64,000 nucleotides of DNA from Thiotrichales bacterium (GCA_016938655.1 JAFGUG010000011.1:186001-250000), one strand, 5' to 3'. Positions 30,121 through 39,479 are shown, counted from the stretch's first letter. Notes: a model not told the origin generated them from the sequence alone. Numbers and translations are program-made.

Positions 30121-30991
30121 TCAAGCAGCAGGCTTGCGAGCAATGCAATCAAAACCGGTTACCAAAGAGAATTCGCCTTCGGGTAGTCCGGTGAGAGTGA
30201 TTGCCGTTGCCAGTGGTAAAGGAGGGGTGGGGAAAACCAATGTCTCAGTGAATCTAGGCATCTCTCTTTGCAAGTTGGGTAATCGTGTGTTGTTAATGGA
30301 TGCTGACATGGGTTTGGCCAATGTTGATATTATGCTCGGATTACAAACCAAATATAATTTGTCACATGTGCTGGATGGTGAAAAAACATTAAAAGAGATT
30401 ATCGTTGAAGGCCCTGGTGGATTAAAAGTCATCCCTGCTGCTTCAGGGGTTCGCCGAATGGCGCAATTAAATGCCATGGAAAATGCCGGCATCATCAATG
30501 CATTTTCAGAACTTAGCGGTGAGCTTGATGTTTTGATTATCGATACCGCGGCCGGTATTGCCGATAGTGTTGTGAGTTTTTGTCGTGCGGCTCAAGAGGT
30601 GGTCGTAGTGGTCACAGATGAACCTGCTTCTATCACCGATGCTTACGCATTAATTAAAGTTTTGAGTCGTGATTACCAAGTCACTCGTATTCGTTTGTTA
30701 GCGAATATGAGTCGATCAGAACAACACGGTAAGCAGCTATTTAATAAACTTTCGCGCGTTTGTGAGCAGTTTTTGGATGTGACTATTGATTACCTAGGTA
30801 CGATTCCATTTGATCACGACCTTCGTGATGCGGTTCAAAAACAGAGCCCTGTTACCATTAGTTATCCTAATAGTGCCGCTGCAAAAGCCTTTAAAGAGGT
30901 GGCATACGCTGTGGACTCTTGGCCTATTCCTAAAGGCATGACGGGATATTTACAGTTTTTTGTAGAAAATTTATTTCAATCTGGCCATTAA
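30110..30991 (+). CDS. flhG: MinD-like ATPase FlhG/FleN
   Basis: 'VASGKGGVGKTNVSVNLGISL'; 'DQAAGLRAM' N-terminus. Confidence 0.95.
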   Translation: MLNDQAAGLRAMQSKPVTKENSPSGSPVRVIAVASGKGGVGKTNVSVNLGISLCKLGNRVLLMDADMGLANVDIMLGLQTKYNLSHVLDGEKTLKEIIVEGPGGLKVIPAASGVRRMAQLNAMENAGIINAFSELSGELDVLIIDTAAGIADSVVSFCRAAQEVVVVVTDEPASITDAYALIKVLSRDYQVTRIRLLANMSRSEQHGKQLFNKLSRVCEQFLDVTIDYLGTIPFDHDLRDAVQKQSPVTISYPNSAAAKAFKEVAYAVDSWPIPKGMTGYLQFFVENLFQSGH

Positions 30992-31000
30992 GGACATCGA

Positions 31001-31729
31001 ATGAGCGCAACCGACGTTTATAGTTCAGTTCAAAAGCAGAATTCACGGCCAACAGGTAATGATATTGAGCAATACTTGCCGTTGGTAAAGCGCATTGCTT
31101 ATCACTTAAAAGGCCGTTTGCCAGACAGTGTTTTTGTTGAAGACTTGATCCAGTCGGGGATTATTGGCTTAATGGAAGCGATGCAAAAGTTTGATTCTGG
31201 TCAGGGTGCAAGTTTTGAAACCTATGCCGGTATTCGTATTCGTGGTTCCATGTTGGATGAAATTCGTAAGGGCGATTGGACTCCCAGATCCGTTCATCGC
31301 AAGTCTCGAGAAGTCAGTGATGCAATCAATCGACTAGAGTCAAAGTTTGGTCGAGAAGCCAAAGATGATGAAATTGCCGAAGAATTGGGTGTTTCAATTC
31401 ATGATTATCATAAGATTTTAAAAGATACTAATGGTGCCCAACTCTTATCGATTGATGAGCCTGATCACGAAGAGTTATCAGAAGATCGTATTGTCGGTTC
31501 TTTTTTATCGCCTTTTGCAGAGTTGGCGGAGTCGGGTTTTCAAGCGGCGCTTGTAGAGCAAATTGCCGCCTTGCCGGAAAAAGAAAAATTGGTTATGGCG
31601 CTTTATTACGATGAAGAGTTAAACCTAAAAGAGATTGGCGAAGTGTTGGATGTGAGTGAATCGCGAGTCAGTCAGATACACACCCAAGCCGTAAAGCGTT
31701 TAAGAGCCCGTTTGGACAGTTGGATTTAG
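31001..31729 (+). CDS. fliA: RNA polymerase sigma28 factor FliA
   Basis: 'YLPLVKRIAYHLKGRLPDSVFVEDLIQSGIIGLMEA'; region 4 HTH. Confidence 0.97.
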   Translation: MSATDVYSSVQKQNSRPTGNDIEQYLPLVKRIAYHLKGRLPDSVFVEDLIQSGIIGLMEAMQKFDSGQGASFETYAGIRIRGSMLDEIRKGDWTPRSVHRKSREVSDAINRLESKFGREAKDDEIAEELGVSIHDYHKILKDTNGAQLLSIDEPDHEELSEDRIVGSFLSPFAELAESGFQAALVEQIAALPEKEKLVMALYYDEELNLKEIGEVLDVSESRVSQIHTQAVKRLRARLDSWI

Positions 31730-31758
31730 CCAATGCATTTCCGTAAAAGGAAGAGGCC

Positions 31759-32166
31759 ATGCAATTAGATCGAAGTATGCACATTTTAGTGGTTGATGAC
31801 TTTTCTACTATGCGTAGAGTTGTGAATAACCTCTTAACAGACTTAGGCTTTACCCATATTGATGAAGCGGATGACGGTGCAACCGCTTGGCCATTAGTTA
31901 AAACGGGTCGATATGACTTTATTGTCAGCGACTTAAACATGCCTAAGATGTCTGGACTTGAACTATTAACTAACATTCGTGCCGATATAAACTTAAAGCA
32001 TACACCCTTTTTATTGATAACCGCTGAAGCAAAAAAAAGTCAGTTTTTAGAGGCAACCCAATTGGGTGTCGATGGTTACATCGTAAAACCCTTTACGGCC
32101 GAAACCTTACATAGCCAAATTCAAAAAATCTTTGAACAACGTGCTCAAGAAGCAAATGCATACTAA
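31759..32166 (+). CDS. cheY: Chemotaxis response regulator CheY
   Basis: 'ILVVDDFSTMRRVVNNLL...VSDLNMPKMSGLELL...KPFTAETL'. Confidence 0.96.
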   Translation: MQLDRSMHILVVDDFSTMRRVVNNLLTDLGFTHIDEADDGATAWPLVKTGRYDFIVSDLNMPKMSGLELLTNIRADINLKHTPFLLITAEAKKSQFLEATQLGVDGYIVKPFTAETLHSQIQKIFEQRAQEANAY

Positions 32167-32179
32167 TTTAGACAATAAT

Positions 32180-32230
32180 CATAAAGCTCCATGCCAATAA
32201 AATAGATAACAGGCAAGGGGCTTTTTTTTT
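32180..32230 (+). terminator. Possible intercistronic terminator/attenuator between cheY and cheZ
   Basis: AAAGCTCCATGCC...GGCAAGGGGCTTTTTTTTT. Confidence 0.5.
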
Positions 32231-32247
32231 GACCAGAGGAAACAAGG

Positions 32248-32922
32248 ATGACGATGGAAACTCAAATTGATAAAGCATTGGTGCAGGCGTTACTGGATGC
32301 CATTGAAAATAATCAAACCGACAAGGCTGCGATATTAGTGGATGAGCTTACTCAGTTAAGAGAGTCCGAGTTAGTTAACCAAATAACCGAACTTAGTCAA
32401 AATTTGCATCATACTTTAAATGATTTAGAGTCGGACACACCCATTCTGATGCATGCCAAACATGACTTGCCGGATGTGACTGAACGACTTCAATATGTCA
32501 TTGATGAAACTCAAAAAGCCAGTGAAACGACATTATCTTCTACGGAATGCGTGTTAAATTTATTGGAGCAAGTTAAATTGCTACTAGCTGAGAATCAAAG
32601 TCCAGAACAAAGTATTAATCTAATTGAGCAGGCCTGCTCAGAAGTCATCAATATTATGATGGCACAATCTTTTCAAGACTTAACAGGACAAGTGTTAAAC
32701 CGTGTTATTTACATTATGACTGATCTGGAAGGGAGTTTGAAAGGGCTTATTGAACGCTCTAAATATGACTTTCAAGCGATTCCTGAAAGACAACAGACGG
32801 ATTCCGAGAGAGAAGCAGCGGAAGCTAAAGGTGTCGGTCCTAATGTGACTCGTAAAGGTAAGGAAGACATTGTGGCGTCTCAAGAAGATATCGATGACCT
32901 ATTGGGTGATCTAGGACTCTGA
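32248..32922 (+). CDS. cheZ: CheY-P phosphatase CheZ
   Basis: 'QSFQDLTGQVLNRVI'; C-terminal CheY-binding 'QEDIDDLLGDLGL'. Confidence 0.95.
   Translation: MTMETQIDKALVQALLDAIENNQTDKAAILVDELTQLRESELVNQITELSQNLHHTLNDLESDTPILMHAKHDLPDVTERLQYVIDETQKASETTLSSTECVLNLLEQVKLLLAENQSPEQSINLIEQACSEVINIMMAQSFQDLTGQVLNRVIYIMTDLEGSLKGLIERSKYDFQAIPERQQTDSEREAAEAKGVGPNVTRKGKEDIVASQEDIDDLLGDLGL
32627..32638. repeat. Exact AGCAGGCCTGCT (16-bp palindrome TGAGCAGGCCTGCTCA)
   Basis: In cheZ. Confidence 0.95.
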
Positions 32923-32957
32923 ACTTTTAAGCCTGATAAGGTTTAGTGGCATGGTGA

Positions 32958-34955
32958 TTGCTTGATCAAGCCATAAACCCGAGCAATGGCTTAGATGAGG
33001 AACAGGTTGTGGACGAAGATATTTTACAGGACTTTCTGGTTGAAGCGACAGAGCTGGTTGATGCACTCAATGGACAGTTAATGGACCTTGAACAGTCACC
33101 AGAAGACCGTGACTTGCTCAATGCTGTCTTTAGAGGGTTTCACACCATTAAAGGGGGCGCTGGCTTTTTAAGCATTACCGCGCTGATTGAGGTATGCCAC
33201 CGAGCAGAAAATGTTTTCGACAAAATTCGTAATGGTGATGTGCCCTATGATGCGCGAGCGGCGGATGTCATTTTAAGAGCGTATGATGTGATCAGCGACA
33301 TTATTGAGGCCTTGAATGGTGGTGCAACCGCTGAAGAGTTGCCAAAGAATGATGCTGGATTGTTAGCCGAGTTAGATGCCTTAACCAAAGGTGGTATGCC
33401 GGAACCCGCTGTGGAAGCGAAGCCTGTTGCAACGGGTGGTCAGTTAAAACTTTCCGATGATGTGGATCCTGACGGCGATATGACCGACGAAGAGTTTGAA
33501 GCGTTGTTAAATCAACGAGATAGCTTACCCGATTCTGTTCAAGAAACCCCGTTACCTGTTGAAGGACTGCAGTTGAGCCCTGATGTAGATCCAGACGGTG
33601 ATATGACCGATGAGGAGTTTGAGGCCTTATTGAACCAAAGAGATATGATTTCAACTGAACCGGAAGAGATGCCGGTGGAAATAGTTGCCGCTCCTCCTGC
33701 TCCGAAACCTGCTCCAGCCCCAAAACCAAGCTCTAAAGCTGTCGCTAAGCCATCTGCGGACGCTGCTCCAAATAAAGCGGTCGGTAAAAGTGCCGCTGAA
33801 TCTTCGGTGCGTGTGGATACCAAGCGACTAGACGAAATAATGAATTTAGTGGGTGAGCTGGTATTGGTAAGAAATCGTCTGTTGACTTTACGATCCGTTC
33901 AGGGGGGCAGTGAAGATTTATCAAATGCCGTTGCCAACCTCGATCACGTTACTACCGATTTACAAAATTCGGTTATGAAAACGCGAATGCAACCGGTTAA
34001 AAAAGTGTTTGGTCGTTTCCCTCGCGTTGTTCGTGATTTGGCTCGAAAATTGGGCAAAGAGATTGATTTAGAGTTACTCGGTGAAGAGACTGATTTAGAT
34101 AAAAACTTGGTTGAAGCACTGGCCGATCCATTAGTGCATTTGGTTCGTAACTCGGTTGACCATGGTATTGAAATGCCTGCAGACCGAATTGCTTCTGGTA
34201 AAAGTAAGAACGGAACAATTATTCTGGCTGCCGAACAAGAGGGTGACCACATTCTGCTATCGATTACCGATGATGGCAAAGGGATGGATCCAGACATGCT
34301 TCGCCGTAAAGCGGTTGAAAAAGGCATGATGGATGAACTCACAGCCCATCAGCTGGATGATAAAGCTGCTTTCCAATTAATTATGGGCGCCGGTTTTTCA
34401 ACGGCTGACCAAATCAGTGATATTTCTGGTCGGGGTGTGGGGATGGACGTGGTCAAAAGTATGATCACCAAACTCAACGGTAGTATTGATATTCACTCAG
34501 TGCCGGGAGAGGGCACTCGAATGAGTATTCGTGTGCCTTTGACTTTAGCAATTTTGCCTACTTTAATGGTCTCATTTGAAGAAGATAATTATGCAATTCC
34601 ATTAACCAGTGTCCAAGAGATTTTCGACTACGATTCAGGCAAGACCAATAAAATTGATGGTCAAATGATGGTGCGTTTGCGAGACAGAAGTGTACCTCTC
34701 TATTTTCTGTCTGAGTGGTTATCACCCAATCATACAAAAGAGAGCTATGAAAACGATAAGGTTATTATTGTTTCCATTGGAAATCAGCGAGCTGGACTTG
34801 TCGTTGAGCAAGTCAACGGGCAGGAAGAGGTGGTCATTAAACCCTTAGGCGTCATGCTTAAAAAAGTGCCCGGTTATGCCGGTGCAACCATTACTGGTAA
34901 TGGAAGTATTGCGCTTATTCTCGATCTACCTGGCGTACTTCAGCGCTTTCAGTAA
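32958..34955 (+). CDS. cheA: Chemotaxis histidine kinase CheA
   Basis: Hpt 'FRGFHTIKGGAGFL', dimerisation, HATPase 'LVHLVRNSVDHGIE', CheW-like C-term; TTG start uncertain. Confidence 0.95.
   Translation: MLDQAINPSNGLDEEQVVDEDILQDFLVEATELVDALNGQLMDLEQSPEDRDLLNAVFRGFHTIKGGAGFLSITALIEVCHRAENVFDKIRNGDVPYDARAADVILRAYDVISDIIEALNGGATAEELPKNDAGLLAELDALTKGGMPEPAVEAKPVATGGQLKLSDDVDPDGDMTDEEFEALLNQRDSLPDSVQETPLPVEGLQLSPDVDPDGDMTDEEFEALLNQRDMISTEPEEMPVEIVAAPPAPKPAPAPKPSSKAVAKPSADAAPNKAVGKSAAESSVRVDTKRLDEIMNLVGELVLVRNRLLTLRSVQGGSEDLSNAVANLDHVTTDLQNSVMKTRMQPVKKVFGRFPRVVRDLARKLGKEIDLELLGEETDLDKNLVEALADPLVHLVRNSVDHGIEMPADRIASGKSKNGTIILAAEQEGDHILLSITDDGKGMDPDMLRRKAVEKGMMDELTAHQLDDKAAFQLIMGAGFSTADQISDISGRGVGMDVVKSMITKLNGSIDIHSVPGEGTRMSIRVPLTLAILPTLMVSFEEDNYAIPLTSVQEIFDYDSGKTNKIDGQMMVRLRDRSVPLYFLSEWLSPNHTKESYENDKVIIVSIGNQRAGLVVEQVNGQEEVVIKPLGVMLKKVPGYAGATITGNGSIALILDLPGVLQRFQ
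33459..33644 (+). repeat. Two copies of a 63-nt/21-aa unit in the CheA linker (period 123 nt)
   Basis: DVDPDGDMTDEEFEALLNQRD at 33459-33521 and 33582-33644. Confidence 0.92.
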
Positions 34956-34969
34956 AAAGGATAATCATA

Positions 34970-35470
34970 ATGGATTTGGAACAACAATCATCAATGTCAC
35001 CTTCTTACGGTGCTGATATGGAAGATGAATCGAGTTACATGGGACCAAGTGCACGTTGTGTACTGTTTATGCTTGAAGATGAAATCTACGGTATCCATGT
35101 TAAAAAGATTCGAGAGGTTTTGCGTGTTGGCTCAATTCGTAATGTAGCAGGAACGCCGCACAATGTCCTAGGCGTCATCAATGTTCGTGGTGTCATTGTG
35201 ACCGTATTAGATGCACGTTCTATGTTCAATATGGGCTCTAAAGAGATTACTGACCACTCGCGAATTATTATTGTCGAGTTGGATGAAGAGCAGACGGTTG
35301 GTCTTATGGTTGATTTTGTGATGGAAGTTAAAGATATTCCTGAAAATAAATTTGAAGCGCTCTCAACCACAAAAGAAAATGCCTCACGCTATATTCAAGG
35401 TATTGCCCATTTCCAAGATAATGTCATTATTTTAATTGACGTAGATAATATGTTCACAGAGCTTTTGTAA
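34970..35470 (+). CDS. cheW: CheW-like chemotaxis coupling protein
   Basis: 'CVLFMLEDEIYGIHVKKIREVLRVGSIRNVAGTPHNVLGVINVRGVIVTVLDAR'. Confidence 0.93.
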   Translation: MDLEQQSSMSPSYGADMEDESSYMGPSARCVLFMLEDEIYGIHVKKIREVLRVGSIRNVAGTPHNVLGVINVRGVIVTVLDARSMFNMGSKEITDHSRIIIVELDEEQTVGLMVDFVMEVKDIPENKFEALSTTKENASRYIQGIAHFQDNVIILIDVDNMFTELL

Positions 35471-35595
35471 GCTTAGGTTTATCTTTCTTTAATCGCCTTG
35501 CTTTAATGGTAAATATACCAATATTTTTCACTCATTCTTTGCAAGTGCTTACGTTCTGTAAGTGCGTGACCTGAAAACCAATTTAAATTCCCCCG

Positions 35596-35889
35596 CTATT
35601 TCTTAGGGATAGGTTTGTCATTAAGTTGATAAGCGAATACCAAGACTTGTGCGACCGCTTCGTAGAGGACTTGAGGGATTTCTTGATTGAGTTCAACTTG
35701 GCTCAAGAGTTCAACCAGTTGAGGGTCTTGTTTGATGGGAATGTTATGTTTTTTTGCGATGTCCAGAATTTGTTGAGCAATATATCCAGAGCCTTTAGAC
35801 GTGACGATGGGAGCGGTATCGCCTTCATATTGAAGCGATACCGCAACTCTGTCACTTAAGGGCACCGAATTATTTTTCGGTTCATTCAT
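35596..35889 (-). CDS. Stand-alone FlhB C-terminal-domain homologue lacking NPTH
   Basis: 'VAVSLQYEGDTAPIVTSKGSGYIAQQILDIAKKHNIPIKQDPQLVELLSQVELNQEIPQVLYEAVAQVLVFAYQL' aligns with FlhB C-term. Confidence 0.88.
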   Translation of the reverse strand: MNEPKNNSVPLSDRVAVSLQYEGDTAPIVTSKGSGYIAQQILDIAKKHNIPIKQDPQLVELLSQVELNQEIPQVLYEAVAQVLVFAYQLNDKPIPKK

Positions 35890-35892
35890 GTT

Positions 35893-36195
35893 TTAATTAT
35901 TCAAAAGTAGCGCTTCTGATAACCCTGTTTTTTTAGCGGCATCAGTAAGTGTGTCGTTGGTATTTTCCCAGGCGATATTCTTTTGATTGTTTTGAGCAGT
36001 TTGAATGATCGAAAGTAAACTTTGTAAACCACTGGTATCGATGTTTTCAACAGCCTGGGCATCAAAAATAATGTCATCACCCAGGTCAGAAATTGCCGTG
36101 CTAATTTCGTTGTAGCTGGCTTCAATGGTATGAATCGTCAAGCTTTCAGGTAAGGTGATTGTGTCAGCCATGTAGTTCCCCTTAGGAGGTTTCAA
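35893..36195 (-). CDS. STAS-domain protein
   Basis: 'IIFDAQAVENIDTSGLQSLLSIIQTAQNNQKNIAWENTNDTLTDAAKKTGL'. Confidence 0.85.
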   Translation of the reverse strand: MKPPKGNYMADTITLPESLTIHTIEASYNEISTAISDLGDDIIFDAQAVENIDTSGLQSLLSIIQTAQNNQKNIAWENTNDTLTDAAKKTGLSEALLLNN

Positions 36196-36254
36196 ACAGG
36201 TTACGTCACCAAATTACCGTTTGTAAAATGGCGAAGCGAGATATTTGTTTTTAA

Positions 36255-36614
36255 TTACAGAACGCGAGTGATCACAGAAAGTAGTTTTTCTGGGCTAAAT
36301 GGCTTAACAATCCAACCGGTCGCACCCGCTTCTTTACCTTTTGTTTTCATATCACCTGAAGATTCTGTTGTCAGGCACAAAATAGGGGTGAATTTGAAGT
36401 TAGGCATTGCACGTAATGCCGTAATTAGTTCAATTCCGTTCATATTAGGCATGTTGATGTCAGTCACAATTAAATCAAATTGCTGTTGTTTAGCAATTGC
36501 GAGTGCAATAGCCCCATCTTCAGCTTCTGTTACATCGTGTCCTGCGGATTTTAAAGACATGCTTACCATTTGACGCATTGATTTTGAATCGTCGACAGCT
36601 AGAATTTTTGACAT
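36255..36614 (-). CDS. cheY: CheY-like response regulator (second)
   Basis: 'ILAVDDSKSMRQMVSMSL...VTDINMPNMNGIELI...WIVKPFSPEKLL'. Confidence 0.94.
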   Translation of the reverse strand: MSKILAVDDSKSMRQMVSMSLKSAGHDVTEAEDGAIALAIAKQQQFDLIVTDINMPNMNGIELITALRAMPNFKFTPILCLTTESSGDMKTKGKEAGATGWIVKPFSPEKLLSVITRVL

Positions 36615-36671
36615 TTTTTTAATCTCTTACTGGGTTCGTTATTGATTGCGAGTTATTAATTATCGACTATT

Positions 36672-37196
36672 TTATTCTTTATTGAGGCTATTTTGAATAG
36701 AAGCCAGTATTCCATCGTTAATTAATTGATTCACATTAAGCACAACCACCATTTTATCGGCCATGGTTGCAAGTCCATTTATGTATTCAGTGTGGATTGA
36801 ACCACTCATATCTGGCGAGTTTTGTAAGCTGCTGGACGACAAAGAGTGAACGTCTGAGACGCCGTCAACAACTAAACCAATAATTTTGTGATTGCCGTTG
36901 GCATCCTGTGATCGAAGAATAATGACAACCGTTGATTCATTATAGGTAACGCTGTCAAGTCCAAACCGAACCCGTAAGTCGATAATGGGGACGACAGCAC
37001 CACGAAGGTTAATAACGCCCATTACATAGTTGGGTGTATTTGGAATGTTCGTGGTTTTTTCCCATCCTTTAATCTCTTGAACGGTCAGAATATCCACGCC
37101 GTACTCTTCATCGCCTAGAACAAAACTTAAGACTTGGTCATCTTGATCTTGTTTTTGCCCGATTTGATCTTTTACTTTATTAAGATTTGCACCCAT
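36672..37196 (-). CDS. cheW: CheW-like coupling protein (second)
   Basis: 'VLSFVLGDEEYGVDILTVQEIKGWEKTTNIPNTPNYVMGVINLRGAVVPIIDLRVRFGL'. Confidence 0.95.
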   Translation of the reverse strand: MGANLNKVKDQIGQKQDQDDQVLSFVLGDEEYGVDILTVQEIKGWEKTTNIPNTPNYVMGVINLRGAVVPIIDLRVRFGLDSVTYNESTVVIILRSQDANGNHKIIGLVVDGVSDVHSLSSSSLQNSPDMSGSIHTEYINGLATMADKMVVVLNVNQLINDGILASIQNSLNKE

Positions 37197-37334
37197 GTTT
37201 TGAGTCTCTCTCTATGTAACGTCATCGATAAAGTACCTTATTGAGGCAAAAATATCTAGCCTAACCCTGATAATAAAAGGGTTCAAGCGAATAATCATGA
37301 CATAAGGTTCTAATTGAATTAGTTAAAGCAAAAA

Positions 37335-38390
37335 CTAGACCGATATGTCAATCAGAGCAACTTTTGTTACAAATTCGCTGGCTTTAAAAGGTTTTTGAAC
37401 CACTTCTATTTTAGAAACGGTTAAGTTGAGTTGTTGAAATTGCTCAGCCAGCCTGTCTTGGTGAGTGCGAATTTTATCCTCCAGTGCAAGGCTTTCACAC
37501 CAAACATAACAACTTAATTGATTTTGTTCTTCGTTTAACTGCAGTTTTACTTCCATGTGTTGTTCGTCAATCGTCACTTTTATGAGCACTTCCCATGTTT
37601 TTTCATTGGGTGCTTTGTGTCGATAAATTTCAAAACCAGACACTTGCAGTTGTGAACTTGCTTGAACAGGGAGTTCGATGTTGACCAAGTTTGGGTTTTC
37701 ATAAAGCTGTAATTGCTGAACCGTAAGTTTATTAATGGCTTGGTTTATTAAGCTGTTTAATTGCTTCAGGCCTGCTGAATTTGGTGTATTTTGCAAAAGC
37801 GCTAGTGTTTGATTCTGTAATTTAAGAAGTTGGGCTTTTGTATCTTGATTAAAAGGCGTTTGCGATCGATTCTGTTTGAGATTGTTTTCCAGGAACAGAC
37901 CGCTTTGTGAAAACAACTGTTTTAAATCTTTTCCATCCAAATTAGGTTTTGGGCGTAATAGTTGCTCAAGCAGAAGTTGAATAGATGTCTGTATAACAGC
38001 GGGCAAATTCGGAAGGGTTAGGATTTGATTTAAGGCTTGGTGAATCGGCAGTTGTTGCCCTAAGGCTTGCCGGTAGGTTGTCTGGAGTGTGTTGTTGATG
38101 AGGTTTTGCGTCTGTTGGCTGGTTTGATTCGCTGTTTTGAGATCGTTAATCGATAAAATGACCGAAGGGTGTGTTTGTTTAACCGTGACTTGTATATTGC
38201 CAGCGGTTAAGTTCGTTAATTTGGTGTCAGCCAAAAGGGATTGCGAGCCAATTTGCAATAGTAGTTGATTACCAATTGGCTTGACAATGGTTGCAGTGAG
38301 CACTTGACCGATTTTAAAATCGTTTAACGCAATTTTATTAGGGTTATTGAGCTGTAAAGTGTTGCTGTTTACCTGCGATATATTTACCAT
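37335..38390 (-). CDS. FliK-like (hook-length control C-terminal domain) protein
   Basis: Gln/Asn/Leu-rich; C-term 'EVLIKVTIDEQHMEVKLQLNEEQNQLSCYVWCESLALEDKIRTHQDRLAEQFQQL'. Confidence 0.7.
   Translation of the reverse strand: MVNISQVNSNTLQLNNPNKIALNDFKIGQVLTATIVKPIGNQLLLQIGSQSLLADTKLTNLTAGNIQVTVKQTHPSVILSINDLKTANQTSQQTQNLINNTLQTTYRQALGQQLPIHQALNQILTLPNLPAVIQTSIQLLLEQLLRPKPNLDGKDLKQLFSQSGLFLENNLKQNRSQTPFNQDTKAQLLKLQNQTLALLQNTPNSAGLKQLNSLINQAINKLTVQQLQLYENPNLVNIELPVQASSQLQVSGFEIYRHKAPNEKTWEVLIKVTIDEQHMEVKLQLNEEQNQLSCYVWCESLALEDKIRTHQDRLAEQFQQLNLTVSKIEVVQKPFKASEFVTKVALIDISV
37765..37776. repeat. Palindrome variant TTCAGGCCTGCT (10/12)
   Basis: In minus-strand FliK-like gene, encodes SAGLK. 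Confidence 0.65.
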
Positions 38391-38522
38391 GGCACCTTAT
38401 TAGCTTTGTGAATGCTTAATAGCCTAACTATAATGTAGAAACGTTGCAAAAGCCAAATGGCTTTTTTAATAGCAAAACAACTTCCCGGTTTTGGGGGGGG
38501 TTGTTAAAGGTGTAAATGCTTT

Positions 38523-39350
38523 ATGAGTGAACATGAATTTGACTTTAATGATCAAGATTTTACGCGAGTAAAAAAAATGGTCTACGATTTTGCCGGTATC
38601 GACCTTAACGATTCCAAAAAGAGTTTAGTTTACAATCGACTCTCAAAACGGATACGTTTTTTAGATTTATCAAGTTTTAAAGCCTATCTTGATTATGTGG
38701 TCGAGCAAGGTGAGAGTGAGTTTGTTCATTTAATTAATGCGATTACCACAAACCTTACCTTTTTCTTCCGAGAGAACCATCATTTTGAATACCTTGCGGA
38801 TACGGTTATACCTCAACTGATTAAAGATAATCATCAATCTAAGAAGATACGGATTTGGTCAGCAGGTTGTTCAACTGGAGAAGAGCCTTATTCGATTGCC
38901 ATTGTTTTAAAAGAAACCGTTCCCGCAGGTTGGGATGCGCGCGTTATTGCAACTGACCTTGACACCACCGTCGTAGAGACCGGAAAAGCCGGTGTTTACA
39001 AAGATGACCGTTTAAAAGGGGTTTCTGAAGCACGTAAAAAAAGATGGTTTCTAAAAGGAACGGGCTCTATGGACGGCTGGATTAAAGCTAAGCCAGAAAT
39101 CCAAGAAATTATTGATTTTGGTCAAATAAATCTTATGAATGATTGGCCGCTTAAAGAGAAGATGGATGTCATTTTTTGCCGTAATGTCGTCATTTATTTT
39201 GATAAGCCAACTCAAAGTAAGTTGTTTGACCGCTACGCTAACCAGTTGGTTGAGAAAGGTCACCTTTTTGTTGGGCATTCAGAGTCACTTTATAAAGTAT
39301 GTGATCGATTTGAACTATTAGGTAAAACAATTTATAAAAAAACACATTGA
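38523..39350 (+). CDS. cheR: Chemotaxis protein methyltransferase CheR
   Basis: 'IRIWSAGCSTGEEPYSIAIVL'; 'DVIFCRNVVIYFDKPTQSKL'. Confidence 0.96.
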   Translation: MSEHEFDFNDQDFTRVKKMVYDFAGIDLNDSKKSLVYNRLSKRIRFLDLSSFKAYLDYVVEQGESEFVHLINAITTNLTFFFRENHHFEYLADTVIPQLIKDNHQSKKIRIWSAGCSTGEEPYSIAIVLKETVPAGWDARVIATDLDTTVVETGKAGVYKDDRLKGVSEARKKRWFLKGTGSMDGWIKAKPEIQEIIDFGQINLMNDWPLKEKMDVIFCRNVVIYFDKPTQSKLFDRYANQLVEKGHLFVGHSESLYKVCDRFELLGKTIYKKTH

Positions 39351-39479
39351 AATTGTTTGATGAATTCAATCAAAATAGATTAGAACTGCTTTAAACTTTA
39401 CCTCATTTCTTTTTGCATCAATCGACTTAAGATTGATCTTAAAAAAATATTTATAGAAAACGTAATAGAAGGGAAACCC

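Noticed and set aside
30127-30138. AGCAGGCTTGCG near the start of flhG, resembling the palindrome
   Set aside because: 10/12 match that breaks the central GGCC; encodes the AAGLRAM segment that I recall as typical of FlhG/FleN N-termini, so protein constraint explains it.
35521-35575. Hairpin GCTTACGTTCTGTAAGT between convergent cheW and the FlhB-C-like gene
   Set aside because: Short stem without T-run; possible weak terminator but not strong enough to call.
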